Shown here: positions 34,470-43,480 of the stretch, in pieces
Numbering within the stretch: position 1 is the stretch's first letter
Layout: the number at the start of each line of letters is the position of its first letter
Assembly: GCF_017573505.1 (NCBI RefSeq)
Contig: NZ_JAGEOJ010000007.1
Location: 124,001 to 188,000, forward strand
Direction of reading: 5' to 3'
DNA: 64,000 bases
Source of the DNA: Actinomadura barringtoniae
Lineage (GTDB): Bacteria > Actinomycetota > Actinomycetes > Streptosporangiales > Streptosporangiaceae
Translations under genes and position numbers: made by a program
The notes under the pieces: generated by a model
The model's input: the letters and a program-made list of their open reading frames with translations, nothing else
Told to the model about the DNA's origin: nothing
The model's database searches: none

Positions 34470-36458
34470 GTGGGATCGCACTCCGAAGGGGCTCCCCCGA
34501 AGGGCAAGGGTCGCACCAAGAAGATCGTGACGACCGTGCTGGTGCTCGGCCTGGCCGGCGGTGGCACGTACGCCTACCGCACCTACATGGACCAGGGCGC
34601 GGGCGCGCCCGGCGTCAACGACGTCTCGGCGGACTCGGCGCGCCAGCAGGCGACGCTGGTGGACGCCGAGGACCTGCGCGTCATGCAGATCCGCGCCAAG
34701 CAGGAGTCGGACCTGGCGGGCGGCGGCGCGGCCGCCGCCCAGGCGCGCGCGCCGCGGGTGCTCAGCTCGGCCAACGGCCGGACGCTGATGCTGCCGCAGC
34801 GCCGCGAGCCCTACTACGTCCAGGACCTGGAGAAGCTGGCCGGGCAGGACTTCCAGAAGCAGAACGACGGCTCCTACCTGCTCAGCGTCAACATCTTCGT
34901 CGCCGACGGCGGCAAGCTGGTCCTGCAGAGCGCGTCCGGCCCGCTCACGATCCGCATGCGCAGCGTGCCGGGGCAGTTCACCACGATCGTCAGCGGCGGC
35001 GGCAGCGTCAAGTTCAACGGCTCGGCACAGAACCCGGTCCGCTTCACCAGCTGGAACAACGACACCCGCAAGCCCGACACGACGGTGGCCGACGGCCGCG
35101 CCTACATCCGCGCGATCGGCGGTGAGTTCGCCATGAAGTACACCCAGGTCTCCAACCTGGGCTTCTGGAGCGGGCGCACCGGCGGGGTGGCGCTGACCGG
35201 CTCGGACCGGCCCGACTCCTCGGCCGAACAGACCGCGACCCCGACCGGCACCAAGGACGAGGTCACCGTCTCGGCGGCGCCGAGCGAGGGCAAGGGCGGC
35301 GCCAGCTTCACCGTCCCGGCCGCCGACCTGGTCTCCGGCCAGATCGACCACACCACCATCGACGGCGACGCCTACGGGCTGTTCGTCACCGCCTCCAACC
35401 AGGCGCAGATCACCAACGTCACGATCCGCAACAGCCTGGTCCACGGCGTGCTGCTGCACCGGTTCGCCAAGAACGCGGTCATCGAGAACACCTCGGTGAG
35501 CGGTGGCCGCGGCGACGGGTTCGTGCTGTCGCGCGGTACGGAGGGCGTGCGGATCAGCAACTGCACGTCGGAGGGCAACGGCGGCAACGGCTTCACGCTG
35601 AACGGGCAGCCGCTCGCCGACGGCCCTTCGGCCTCCGGCGAGGCGATCCAGGCGTTCGGCAACAACTGGGTGAGCGGCGCGACCATCAAGAACAACCGCC
35701 GCTACGGCGTCGAGGTCCTCGGCGGCAACGCGGTGTCGGTGCAGAACAGCCGGATCAGCGGCGGCGACATGGGGATCGTGGTGCGCGAGAAGGCCACCCA
35801 CGTCCAGCTCGCCGGCAACCAGGTGAAGGAGCCCGCACGGCAGGGCATCGTCCTGCGCGACGGCGTCAGCGGCGCCACCGTGTCCGGCAACGTGGTCACC
35901 GGCACGCAGACCGCGCTCTACCTGCGCGACGCCGCCAGCGTCGTCACCGGCAACACCGTCGAGTCCGCGCACAAGCACGGCATCACGCTGAAGGGCAACG
36001 TCGCCGGGACGCAGATCACCGGCAACACGCTGAGCGGCGCGGGCACGAGCGTCATGGACGTGGACCTGTCGCGCGGCTCCTACTCCAACGTGAACAACAA
36101 CGTGAAGGGCTGGCACAAGACCGCCGGCTTCTGGACGTGGATGAAGCGCGTGTTCAAGCCGATGAACGTGATCTGGGCCAGCGTCTTCCTGCTGGTCGGC
36201 ATCTCGATGTACCGCTCCCGGTCGACCGGGCTGCGGATCGGCCGCCGCGGGGCGCACCCGTACGAGCATCAGGACAAGCTCGAGGAGCGTCCCGTCCGGC
36301 TGCTGCGGCGCGCGGGCGCGACCGTTCCGGCGCCGCCGGGCGCGGCACCGGCCACCAGACCGGGAAGCGCGGCCCCCCGGATCGCCGCGGGCAGCCCGGG
36401 TCGCCACGGGGCCCCCGGAGGCCCTGGAGGCGCCGGAGCCCCGGGGGCCAGGCGATGA
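34470..36458 (+). CDS. membrane-anchored right-handed beta-helix protein 2
   Basis: 662 residues, GTG start one base after the previous stop. A clear paralogue of beta-helix protein 1, with the same head (ARQQATLVDAEDLRVMQ against RQATLVDQEDQRVLQ), the same rungs (LLHRFAKNAVIENT, GDGFVLSRGTEGV, GNGFTLNGQ) and a matching C-terminal TM (about 564-582) followed by RIGRRGAHPYEHQ. It has an N-terminal TM anchor (about 19-37) instead of a cleavable signal, and a much shorter tail. Conserved His-Arg, Ser-Arg and Asn positions are candidates for an active groove. Substrate unknown. Confidence 0.82.
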   Translation: MGSHSEGAPPKGKGRTKKIVTTVLVLGLAGGGTYAYRTYMDQGAGAPGVNDVSADSARQQATLVDAEDLRVMQIRAKQESDLAGGGAAAAQARAPRVLSSANGRTLMLPQRREPYYVQDLEKLAGQDFQKQNDGSYLLSVNIFVADGGKLVLQSASGPLTIRMRSVPGQFTTIVSGGGSVKFNGSAQNPVRFTSWNNDTRKPDTTVADGRAYIRAIGGEFAMKYTQVSNLGFWSGRTGGVALTGSDRPDSSAEQTATPTGTKDEVTVSAAPSEGKGGASFTVPAADLVSGQIDHTTIDGDAYGLFVTASNQAQITNVTIRNSLVHGVLLHRFAKNAVIENTSVSGGRGDGFVLSRGTEGVRISNCTSEGNGGNGFTLNGQPLADGPSASGEAIQAFGNNWVSGATIKNNRRYGVEVLGGNAVSVQNSRISGGDMGIVVREKATHVQLAGNQVKEPARQGIVLRDGVSGATVSGNVVTGTQTALYLRDAASVVTGNTVESAHKHGITLKGNVAGTQITGNTLSGAGTSVMDVDLSRGSYSNVNNNVKGWHKTAGFWTWMKRVFKPMNVIWASVFLLVGISMYRSRSTGLRIGRRGAHPYEHQDKLEERPVRLLRRAGATVPAPPGAAPATRPGSAAPRIAAGSPGRHGAPGGPGGAGAPGARR

Positions 36459-36584
36459 CCTGGCGCTCTGGAGCCGGGAGATGACTGAGCGGTAGGGTCA
36501 CGGGCTCGTCCCGCGAGGCAAGGCGAGATCTCTAGCTACGCGAAGTCGCCAGCATGATCGGTCAGGAGAGGAAGTAGTTCAGTT

Positions 36585-37751
36585 ATGAAGTCCAAGATCG
36601 ACCTGAAGTTCGTCATCGGACTGGTGGTCGGTGCACTGGTCATGGGCGGCGTGGCGTTCCTTGTCATCGGTCTCACCGGCGGTGACGACGGTGACAAGAC
36701 CAAGAACACCTCTGCCAACGGCAACAACCCCGGGACGGCGCCGACCTCCGACGTGAACGGGGACGACGAGGGCGGCGACGGCGGTGACGACGGCGGCAAG
36801 GGCGGCGGCGCGCAGCCCGGCCAGCCGCTGGCGCTGCCGGTCCCCGAGGGCGCCGGCAAGATCAACTGCCCGAACCCCACCAAGACCGTCACCGACGCCA
36901 AGTCGCTGGAGCAGGCCGTGAACGGCGCCAAGCCGGGCGACGTGATCAAGATGAACGCGGGCACCTACTCGGGCAAGTTCGTGGCGCAGGCCTCCGGGAC
37001 CGCGCAGCAGCCGATCTTCCTGTGCGGCGACCAGGGCGCGATCATCGACGGCGGCGGCCCGAAGAAGGGCTACGCGTTCCACCTGAACAAGGCCAACTTC
37101 TGGCGGCTGATCGGGTTCACCGTGCAGAACAGCCAGAAGGGCGTGATGGCCGACACCAGCAACGGGTCGATCATCCAGGGCCTCACCGTGCACGACATCG
37201 GTGACGAGGCGATCCACCTGCGCAACTTCTCGACCGGGAACACCGTCCAGTACAACAAGATCTACAACACCGGGCTGCGGCGCGAGAAGTTCGGCGAGGG
37301 CGTCTACCTCGGCACCGCGCAGTCCAACTGGAAGAAGTTCTCCGGCGGCAGGATCGACAACAGCGACAACAACGTCGTGCGCGGCAACGTGATCCGCGCG
37401 ACCGCCGAGGCGATCGACATCAAGGAGGGCACCACCGGCGGCAAGATCATCGGGAACGTCTTCGACGGCTCGGTGACCGGTGGCGACAAGCACAACGACT
37501 CCTGGGTCGACGTCAAGGGCAACAACTACGTCCTTGAGGGCAACAAGGGCACCAAGACCCCCGCCGACGGCTTCCAGGTGCACAAGATCCTCGACGGCTG
37601 GGGCAAGGGCAACGTCTTCCGCGGCAACACCATCGACCTGGCCGGCGGCAAGGGCGTCGGGATCAACGACACCGTCGGCGGCAACACCATCGCCTGCGAC
37701 AACAAGGTGACCGGTGGCCAGCTCGTGGCGAAGGGCCAGTGCTCCGGCTGA
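36585..37751 (+). CDS. membrane-anchored beta-helix protein 3 (lyase-like)
   Basis: 388 residues. N-terminal TM anchor (about 9-31), an Asp/Gly-rich spacer (about 32-82), then a parallel beta-helix. It starts like polysaccharide lyases of the chondroitinase B/alginate lyase type: SLEQAVNGAKPGDVIKMNAG, then GFTVQNSQKGVM. Acidic and basic positions in GDEAIHLR, GEGVYLGTA and AEAIDIKEGTTGG repeat in the next protein. No family-defining catalytic set can be proved by eye. A 126-base gap precedes it, so it may have its own promoter. Confidence 0.78.
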   Translation: MKSKIDLKFVIGLVVGALVMGGVAFLVIGLTGGDDGDKTKNTSANGNNPGTAPTSDVNGDDEGGDGGDDGGKGGGAQPGQPLALPVPEGAGKINCPNPTKTVTDAKSLEQAVNGAKPGDVIKMNAGTYSGKFVAQASGTAQQPIFLCGDQGAIIDGGGPKKGYAFHLNKANFWRLIGFTVQNSQKGVMADTSNGSIIQGLTVHDIGDEAIHLRNFSTGNTVQYNKIYNTGLRREKFGEGVYLGTAQSNWKKFSGGRIDNSDNNVVRGNVIRATAEAIDIKEGTTGGKIIGNVFDGSVTGGDKHNDSWVDVKGNNYVLEGNKGTKTPADGFQVHKILDGWGKGNVFRGNTIDLAGGKGVGINDTVGGNTIACDNKVTGGQLVAKGQCSG

Positions 37752-37857
37752 GCCCTCCGGGGACTCAGGCGGGAACTGACGCGGGGGCGTACGGGGACAT
37801 GCGGGACACACGGGGGCTACGGGGCCGAGGTGACGAGACGTTGACGACGGTGAAGCA

Positions 37858-39009
37858 GTGAAGATCGACATCAAGTTCGCCGGGATTCTGCTGGCGGGTG
37901 CGGTGGCCACGAGCGGGATCGTGCTGGTGGCCACCAGCGGAGGGGACGACAAGCCGAAGGACCCGGCCGCGGGCTCGGACCCGTTCCCCGGTGCCGGGGG
38001 CGCCGGCAACGGGCCGTCGGCCGGGGCGACTGTGCCGGGGGCCGCCAACCCTGGCGCCGGTTCGGGCGGGGGAACGCCGCCGCCGCAGAACCTGCCGCTT
38101 CCCGAACCCGCCAAGCAGGAGCCCTGCCCGTCGGCGACGGTCACGGTCCACGACGCGGTGTCGCTCCAGCAGCAGCTGAACGAGGCCAAGGCCGGCGACG
38201 TGATCCAGCTGGCCCCGGGCGTCTACAAGGGGCAGTACCGGACCGAGCAGTCCGGCCTGGCCGACAAGCCGATCTACCTGTGCGGCACCGCCAAGGCGGT
38301 CCTGGACGGCGGCAACGCCGACAAGGGCTACGGGCTGCAACTGGAGGGCGCCGCGTACTGGCGCCTCATCGGCTTCACCGTCCGCAACAGCCAGAAGGGC
38401 GTGATGCTCGATGGCAGCAGCGGCTCGGTCGTGCAGGGCCTGACCGTTCGCGACACCGGCGACGAGGGCATCCACCTGCGCAAGTTCAGCACCGGCAACA
38501 CCGTCTCCTACAACAACATCTTCAACACCGGCACCCGCAACCCGCGCTTCGGCGAGGGCGTCTACCTGGGCACGGCCCACAAGAACTGGGGCGAGCTGAC
38601 GCAGGGACAGCCGGACAAGAGCGACAACAACCTGGTGGCCGGCAACAAGATCCGGGCGACCGCCGAGGCGGTCGACATCAAGGAGGGGACCACCGGAGGG
38701 CGTGTCTACGCGAACGTCTTCGACGGTTCCAAGCTCTCCGGCGACCAGGTGAACGACTCCTGGGTCGACGCCAAGGGGAACAACTACGTTCTCGACGCCA
38801 ACCGCGGCAGCAAGACGGTCGCCGACGGCTTCCAGACCCACGAGGAATACCAGGGCTGGGGCACCGGCAACATCTTCCGCGGCAACGTCATCGACCTGGG
38901 CGGCGGTAAGGGCGTGGGCATCAACCTCAATTCCGACGGGAACGAGGTCGCCTGCGACAACAAGATCATGGGCGGCGGAAAGCTGCTCAACAAGGGCAAT
39001 TGCTCCTGA
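37858..39009 (+). CDS. membrane-anchored beta-helix protein 4 (lyase-like)
   Basis: 383 residues, GTG start, paralogous to protein 3 along its whole length: TM anchor (about 5-25), Gly/Pro spacer, SLQQQLNEAKAGDVIQLAPG, GFTVRNSQKGVM, GDEGIHLRKFSTGNTV, GEGVYLGTA, AEAVDIKEGTTGG. The duplicated pair suggests two substrates or two cleavage modes, or a heteromer. The RBS is weak. Acts outside the membrane. Confidence 0.78.
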   Translation: MKIDIKFAGILLAGAVATSGIVLVATSGGDDKPKDPAAGSDPFPGAGGAGNGPSAGATVPGAANPGAGSGGGTPPPQNLPLPEPAKQEPCPSATVTVHDAVSLQQQLNEAKAGDVIQLAPGVYKGQYRTEQSGLADKPIYLCGTAKAVLDGGNADKGYGLQLEGAAYWRLIGFTVRNSQKGVMLDGSSGSVVQGLTVRDTGDEGIHLRKFSTGNTVSYNNIFNTGTRNPRFGEGVYLGTAHKNWGELTQGQPDKSDNNLVAGNKIRATAEAVDIKEGTTGGRVYANVFDGSKLSGDQVNDSWVDAKGNNYVLDANRGSKTVADGFQTHEEYQGWGTGNIFRGNVIDLGGGKGVGINLNSDGNEVACDNKIMGGGKLLNKGNCS

Positions 39010-39058
39010 GGGCCTCTGCGGGAGCGCCAGATCCGTCATGAGAGAACAAGGAGAAGCT

Positions 39059-40390
39059 ATGAGCACGACGGAGTCCCCGAGGCTCACCGTCATCGGCACC
39101 GGATACCTCGGTGCCACCCACGCGATCTGCATGGCCGTACTCGGCTTCGACGTCCTCGGCGTGGACGTCGACGAGCGCAAGGTCGCCAGGCTGGCGGCGG
39201 GAGAGGTGCCGTTCTTCGAGCCCGGCCTGCCCGAGCTGCTCACCAAGGCGCTGGAGTCGGGCCGGCTGCGCTTCACGACCTCCTTCGAGGAGGCCGGCGA
39301 GTTCGGCGACGTGCACTTCGTCTGCGTCGGCACCCCGCAGCGCCCCGGCTCCGACGCCGCCGACCTCACCTACGTCGACGCGGCCGTTCGGTCCCTCGCC
39401 CCGCACCTGACGCGGCGCGCGCTGGTCGTCGGCAAGTCGACGGTGCCGGTCGGCACGGCCGGCCGGCTCACGAGCCTGCTGAACGAGCTGGCGCCCGCCG
39501 GTGACGAGGTCGAGCTCGCCTGGAACCCCGAGTTCCTGCGCGAGGGCTTCGCCGTCGACGACACCATGCGGCCCGACCGCCTGGTGTTCGGCGTCGCCTC
39601 CGAGTGGGCCGACGAACGGCTGCGCGCCGCGTTCGCCCCGATCCTGGAGCTCGGCACCCCGGTCGTGAAGACCGACCTCGCCACCGCCGAGCTGGTCAAG
39701 GTCGCGGCCAACTCCTTCCTCGCCACCAAGATCTCCTACATCAACGCGATGGCCGAGGTCTGCGAGGCCGTCGGCGCGGACATCAAGGACCTGGCCGACT
39801 CGCTCGCGCTGGACGACCGGATCGGCGGCAAGTTCCTCAAGCCGGGCCTGGGCTTCGGCGGCGGCTGCCTCCCGAAGGACATCCGGGCGTTCGCCCACCG
39901 CGCCGAGGAGCTCGGCGTCGGCCAGGCCGTCGCGTTCCTGCGCGAGGTCGACGACATCAACCGGCGCCGCCGGGCCCGTACGGTCGACCTGGTGCGCGAG
40001 CTGCTCGGCGGCCAGATCTCCGGCGCCCGCATCGCCTGCTGGGGCGCGGCGTTCAAGCCCAACTCCGACGACATCCGCGACGCTCCCGCGCTGGACGTGG
40101 CTCGCACGATGCACGGCCTGGGCGGCCACGTGCGCGTCTTCGACCCGGCGGCGCTGGACAACGCGCGGCGCGCCTTCCCGGAGCTGCGCTACGGCGACAG
40201 CGCGCTGGACGTCGCCGAGGACGCCGACGTGGTCGTGCTGCTCACCGAGTGGGCCGACTTCCGCCAGGTCGACCCCGAGGCCCTCTCCACGGTCGTCAAG
40301 CACAAGCGCATCGTCGACGGCCGGCACGCCCTGGACGCCGCCCAGTGGCGCGGCGCCGGCTGGGAGTACCGAGCCCTCGGCCGCAACTGA
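39059..40390 (+). CDS. ugd: UDP-glucose 6-dehydrogenase
   Basis: 443 residues, ATG after AAGGAGAAG. NAD-binding Rossmann motif GTGYLGA, the WNPEFLREG and KVAANSFLATKISYIN signatures, and catalytic Cys270 in GFGGGCLPKD are all present. Two NAD+-dependent steps make UDP-glucuronate. Its place at the end of the synthase and beta-helix series implies that the polymer contains glucuronate or a derivative. A stable hairpin follows. Confidence 0.94.
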   Translation: MSTTESPRLTVIGTGYLGATHAICMAVLGFDVLGVDVDERKVARLAAGEVPFFEPGLPELLTKALESGRLRFTTSFEEAGEFGDVHFVCVGTPQRPGSDAADLTYVDAAVRSLAPHLTRRALVVGKSTVPVGTAGRLTSLLNELAPAGDEVELAWNPEFLREGFAVDDTMRPDRLVFGVASEWADERLRAAFAPILELGTPVVKTDLATAELVKVAANSFLATKISYINAMAEVCEAVGADIKDLADSLALDDRIGGKFLKPGLGFGGGCLPKDIRAFAHRAEELGVGQAVAFLREVDDINRRRRARTVDLVRELLGGQISGARIACWGAAFKPNSDDIRDAPALDVARTMHGLGGHVRVFDPAALDNARRAFPELRYGDSALDVAEDADVVVLLTEWADFRQVDPEALSTVVKHKRIVDGRHALDAAQWRGAGWEYRALGRN

Positions 40391-40396
40391 CGTCTC

Positions 40397-40432
40397 TTGG
40401 CCCGCAGTTTGGCCCGCAGTTTGGCCCGCCCT
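40397..40432. repeat. three 12-bp tandem repeats after ugd
   Basis: TTGGCCCGCAGT is repeated twice exactly and a third time with two changes, starting six bases after the stop; a partial fourth copy runs into the terminator. Confidence 0.85.
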
Positions 40433-40438
40433 TTTTGG

Positions 40439-40483
40439 CCCGCCCCCGCCGGTGACCTTGGAATAGGCACCGGCCGGGGCGGG
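40439..40483 (+). terminator. hairpin ending the polysaccharide operon
   Basis: CCCGCCCCCGCCGGTG (40439-40454) pairs with CACCGGCCGGGGCGGG (40468-40483) with one imperfection near the middle. Confidence 0.65.
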
Positions 40484-40516
40484 TTAGAGTGGAGTAGAGG
40501 GACCCGTGGGGCCCTT

Positions 40517-40562
40517 CCGGACGAGGAGTACGCGCCGTACCCGGCATGCAAAGACGACGCGT
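40517..40562 (+). ncRNA. guanidine-III riboswitch
   Basis: CCGGACGAGG, then CGCGCCGTACCCGG, then AAAGACGACGCG reproduce the conserved core and pseudoknot pairing of the guanidine-III (ykkC-III) class known from actinobacteria. The arms pair as CCGG with CCGG and CGCG with CGCG. It lies about 50 bases before an SMR exporter gene, its classic target. Guanidinium binding normally turns expression on. Confidence 0.88.
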
Positions 40563-40610
40563 GGCAAGTGCAGGCACGCACGCACGCGATCGTTCCGGGA
40601 GTGAAAGACC

Positions 40611-40937
40611 ATGGCGTGGATCCTCGTCGTCATCGCCGGCCTCTTCGAAGTGGCCATGGCGCTCAGCCTCAAGGCCAGCAACGGCTTCTCACAGCCCCTG
40701 CCCACGGCCGGCTTCCTGCTCTTCGCGGTCATCAGCTTCGCGCTGCTGAACCTCGCCCTGAAGACCCTCGACGTGGGCACCGCGTACGCGGTCTGGGTGG
40801 GCATCGGCGCGGTCGGCACGGCCGCCCTCGGCATGATCGCGATGGGCGACCAGGCCTCCCCACTCAAGATCGCCGCCCTCGCGATGATCATCATCGGCGT
40901 GATCGGCCTCAACCTGGCCGGAAGTGGCGCCCACTAG
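40611..40937 (+). CDS. sugE: SMR-family guanidinium exporter (Gdx/SugE)
   Basis: 108 residues with four TM helices. The essential Glu sits in the first helix (GLFEVAMALSLKAS), and the KTLDVGTAYAVWVGIGAVGT motif is typical of the Gdx branch. It works as an antiparallel dimer exchanging protons for guanidinium. The upstream guanidine-III riboswitch makes this substrate assignment much stronger than homology alone. ATG 40611 after GGGAG. Confidence 0.92.
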   Translation: MAWILVVIAGLFEVAMALSLKASNGFSQPLPTAGFLLFAVISFALLNLALKTLDVGTAYAVWVGIGAVGTAALGMIAMGDQASPLKIAALAMIIIGVIGLNLAGSGAH

Positions 40938-41044
40938 GGCATTTGAAGTACCGCCACGGCGCAGAGTTGGAACGTAACCTCCCGTATGGGCGTCTACTGG
41001 ACGAGGGCGTCGGGAGCGCCCCTTCACGGGAGGACTGACAGGAC

Positions 41045-41830
41045 TTGGTGTTCAAGAAGCTCATGCAGGCGGTGGGCGTCGGCGGCCCTTCGGTCGAGAC
41101 GATCCTGCACAACTCGGGCACCACGCCCGGCGGCGTGGTCACCGGCGAGGTGACCATCCAGGGCGGGTCGCACGACTCGGAGATCCTGGGCGTCAACCTG
41201 GCCCTGAAGACCCGCGTCGAGGTCGAGTCAGGCGACAACGAGTACACCTCCAACCTGGAGTACGCCAAGCTGCCGATCGCGGGCGCGTTCCACCTTGAGG
41301 ACGGCGCGCGGCACACGGTGCCGTTCCAGTTCCCCATCCCGTGGGAGGCGCCGCTCACGCACATGTACGGGCGGCCGCTGCACGGCACGACCGTCGGGAT
41401 CTCCACCGAGCTGGAGGTGGCGCGGGCGATCGACGCGACCGACCTGGACCCGATCGCGGTGCACCCGCTGCCCGCGCAGGAGCGCCTGCTCGCGGCGTTC
41501 TCCAACCTCGGCTTCCAGTTCCGCAACGCCGACTGCGAGAAGGGCCGCATCTGGGGCGTTCACCAGGAGCTGCCGTTCTACCAGGAGATCGAGTTCCACC
41601 CGCCGCACCAGTACGCGGGCGGCATCAAGCAGCTCGAGGTCACCTTCGTCTCCTATCCGCAGTCGATGGAGGTCGTGCTGGAGCTCGACAAGCGCGGCGG
41701 GGTGTTCACCGAGGGCCACGACGCGTTCAGCCGGTTCACGGTCGACTTCGCCACGTTCGAGCACACCGACTGGGAGCACCAGCTCGACGGCTTCCTGCAG
41801 CAGGCGGGCCGCCGCCGGGGCTTCTTCTAG
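41045..41830 (+). CDS. spo0M: sporulation-control protein Spo0M
   Basis: 261 residues of the arrestin-like Spo0M family: it opens VFKKLMQAVGVGGPSVETIL and has the two beta-sandwich lobes (VTGEVTIQGGSHD..., HTVPFQFPIPWEAP). TTG 41045 matches the usual Met-Val-Phe-Lys start; GTG 41048 is the alternative. Spo0M affects sporulation and cell-shape control in Bacillus; its actinobacterial role is not clear. Confidence 0.9.
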   Translation: MVFKKLMQAVGVGGPSVETILHNSGTTPGGVVTGEVTIQGGSHDSEILGVNLALKTRVEVESGDNEYTSNLEYAKLPIAGAFHLEDGARHTVPFQFPIPWEAPLTHMYGRPLHGTTVGISTELEVARAIDATDLDPIAVHPLPAQERLLAAFSNLGFQFRNADCEKGRIWGVHQELPFYQEIEFHPPHQYAGGIKQLEVTFVSYPQSMEVVLELDKRGGVFTEGHDAFSRFTVDFATFEHTDWEHQLDGFLQQAGRRRGFF

Positions 41831-41878
41831 GCCGCTCCTATTGATCGTCTGGGGGGTTGGCGCATAGAAAGGGTCCCC

Positions 41879-43336
41879 GTGGCCGAACCCCCCGGACTGA
41901 GCGCCGCCGAACGGCGGCTGTGGCACGCGTTCCCGACCGGCACGATGGTCCGCCTCGGCGAGGATCGGCCCTCCGGTCCCCACCCGGACCGGATCGTGCG
42001 CGCCGAGGTGATCGCTCAGCTGCTGCTGGGCGGGTGCGAGACCCGCAACGGCTTCGTCGCGGCGGTGCGGCTGCGCGGCGCGTACATCGTCGGCCGCCTC
42101 GACGTGACCGGCGGCACGGTCGAGCACGAGCTGCGGCTGGAGCACTGCCGGCTGCTCGAGGCGCCCAAGTTCGCCAACGCCCACACCCGGCAGTTGCGGC
42201 TGTCGGACTGCTGGATGCCCGGCTTCGACGGCGGCGGGCTGCGCGCCGACGGCTACCTGAGCCTGTCCGGCTCGACGGTCGAGGGCTCGGTGCGGCTGCC
42301 GCGCGCCCAGCTGCTCGGCGGCTTCCGGATGAACGGGACGACCGTCACCGCGACCGCGGAGGAGCAGTGGGCGGTGTTCAGCGGCGCCATGGTCGTCGAG
42401 GTCGGCATGTTCGCCCGCAACGCGGTCGTCACCGGCGGGATGCGCCTGGTCGGGGCGCGCCTGAACGGCGGGCTGTTCATGCAGGGCGCCACGCTCACCA
42501 ATCCGGGCCGCATCGCCCTGGACGGGCAGAACATGGTCGTCGAGGACTCGGCCGAGTTCAGCGGCGGGTTCGCCTCCCACGGCACCATCCGGCTCCGCAG
42601 CGCCCGCATCAACGGCATCCTGTCGTTCTCCAAGGGCGTGCTCGACTCGACCGACCCGGACCGGCTGGCACTGCACGCCAGCCACATGTACGCCGACGAG
42701 CTCATCCTGTGGCCGGAACGCAGGATCCAGGGCCGCGTCTCGCTCTCGTACTCCACCATCAACCTGATCATGGACGACCCGTCGATCTGGCCGGACCAGC
42801 TGTATCTGAACGGCCTGACCTACAGCACGCTGCGGGGCGGCGAGTTCAAGGACCGGCTGCGCTGGGTGAACCGCGATCGGATGTTCCATCTGCAGCCGTA
42901 CGAGCAGCTCGCGGCCTGGTACCACGGCATCGGCCACGACGACCTGGCCCGGAAGGTCCAGCTCGCCAAGCTGCGCGCCCGCCGCAAGACGCTGAACCCC
43001 GTCGGGCGGGCGTGGAACGTGCTGCTCGACTGGACGGTCGGCTTCGGCTACCGCCCCTGGCTGGCGTTCATGTGGTTCGCGATCCTGCTGGCCGTCGGCA
43101 CCACGGTCTTCTCGATCGACCATCCCCATCCGATCAAGGAGAGGGTCGAGCAGCCGCACTTCCACGCGCTCGTCTACTCGCTCGACCTGCTGATCCCGAT
43201 CGACACGTTCGGGCAGCAGTCGGCGTTCGACCCCGGCGGCTGGTCCCGGTGGGTCGCCTACTCGCTCGTCGCGGTCGGCTGGGTCCTGGCCACCGCCCTC
43301 ATCGCCGGCGTCACCCGAGTCCTGAGACCGAACTGA
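41879..43336 (+). CDS. second beta-helix protein with C-terminal membrane helices
   Basis: 485 residues, GTG start. Paralogue of the 18867 protein: same head (LSAAERRLWHAFPTGTMVRL), a shorter set of rungs (about 60-330, for example RLVGARLNGGLFMQGATL), the same QPYEQLAAWYHGIGHDDLARKVQLAK segment, and TM helices at about 395-415 and 455-480 flanking HALVYSLDLLIPIDTFGQQ. The strong conservation of the C-terminal part argues that the membrane module, not the helix length, is the functional core. Confidence 0.8.
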   Translation: MAEPPGLSAAERRLWHAFPTGTMVRLGEDRPSGPHPDRIVRAEVIAQLLLGGCETRNGFVAAVRLRGAYIVGRLDVTGGTVEHELRLEHCRLLEAPKFANAHTRQLRLSDCWMPGFDGGGLRADGYLSLSGSTVEGSVRLPRAQLLGGFRMNGTTVTATAEEQWAVFSGAMVVEVGMFARNAVVTGGMRLVGARLNGGLFMQGATLTNPGRIALDGQNMVVEDSAEFSGGFASHGTIRLRSARINGILSFSKGVLDSTDPDRLALHASHMYADELILWPERRIQGRVSLSYSTINLIMDDPSIWPDQLYLNGLTYSTLRGGEFKDRLRWVNRDRMFHLQPYEQLAAWYHGIGHDDLARKVQLAKLRARRKTLNPVGRAWNVLLDWTVGFGYRPWLAFMWFAILLAVGTTVFSIDHPHPIKERVEQPHFHALVYSLDLLIPIDTFGQQSAFDPGGWSRWVAYSLVAVGWVLATALIAGVTRVLRPN

Positions 43337-43398
43337 ACGGCCAGAGCCCCGGGTCCGGACGGCCAGAGCCCCGGCACCGGACGACCAGAGCCCCGAGA
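43337..43398. repeat. 22-bp tandem repeats directly after a stop codon
   Basis: Units beginning ACGGCCAGAGCCCCGG start at 43337 and 43359, with a diverged partial third copy at 43381. The array begins on the base after the TGA. Confidence 0.85.
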
Positions 43399-43480
43399 GG
43401 GAGCGAACAATCGGCGCCCGGCACGCGTCGATCAAGATGACCGGGTCTTTTCCCCCCGAGATCCAGGAGAATGAGCCTCC

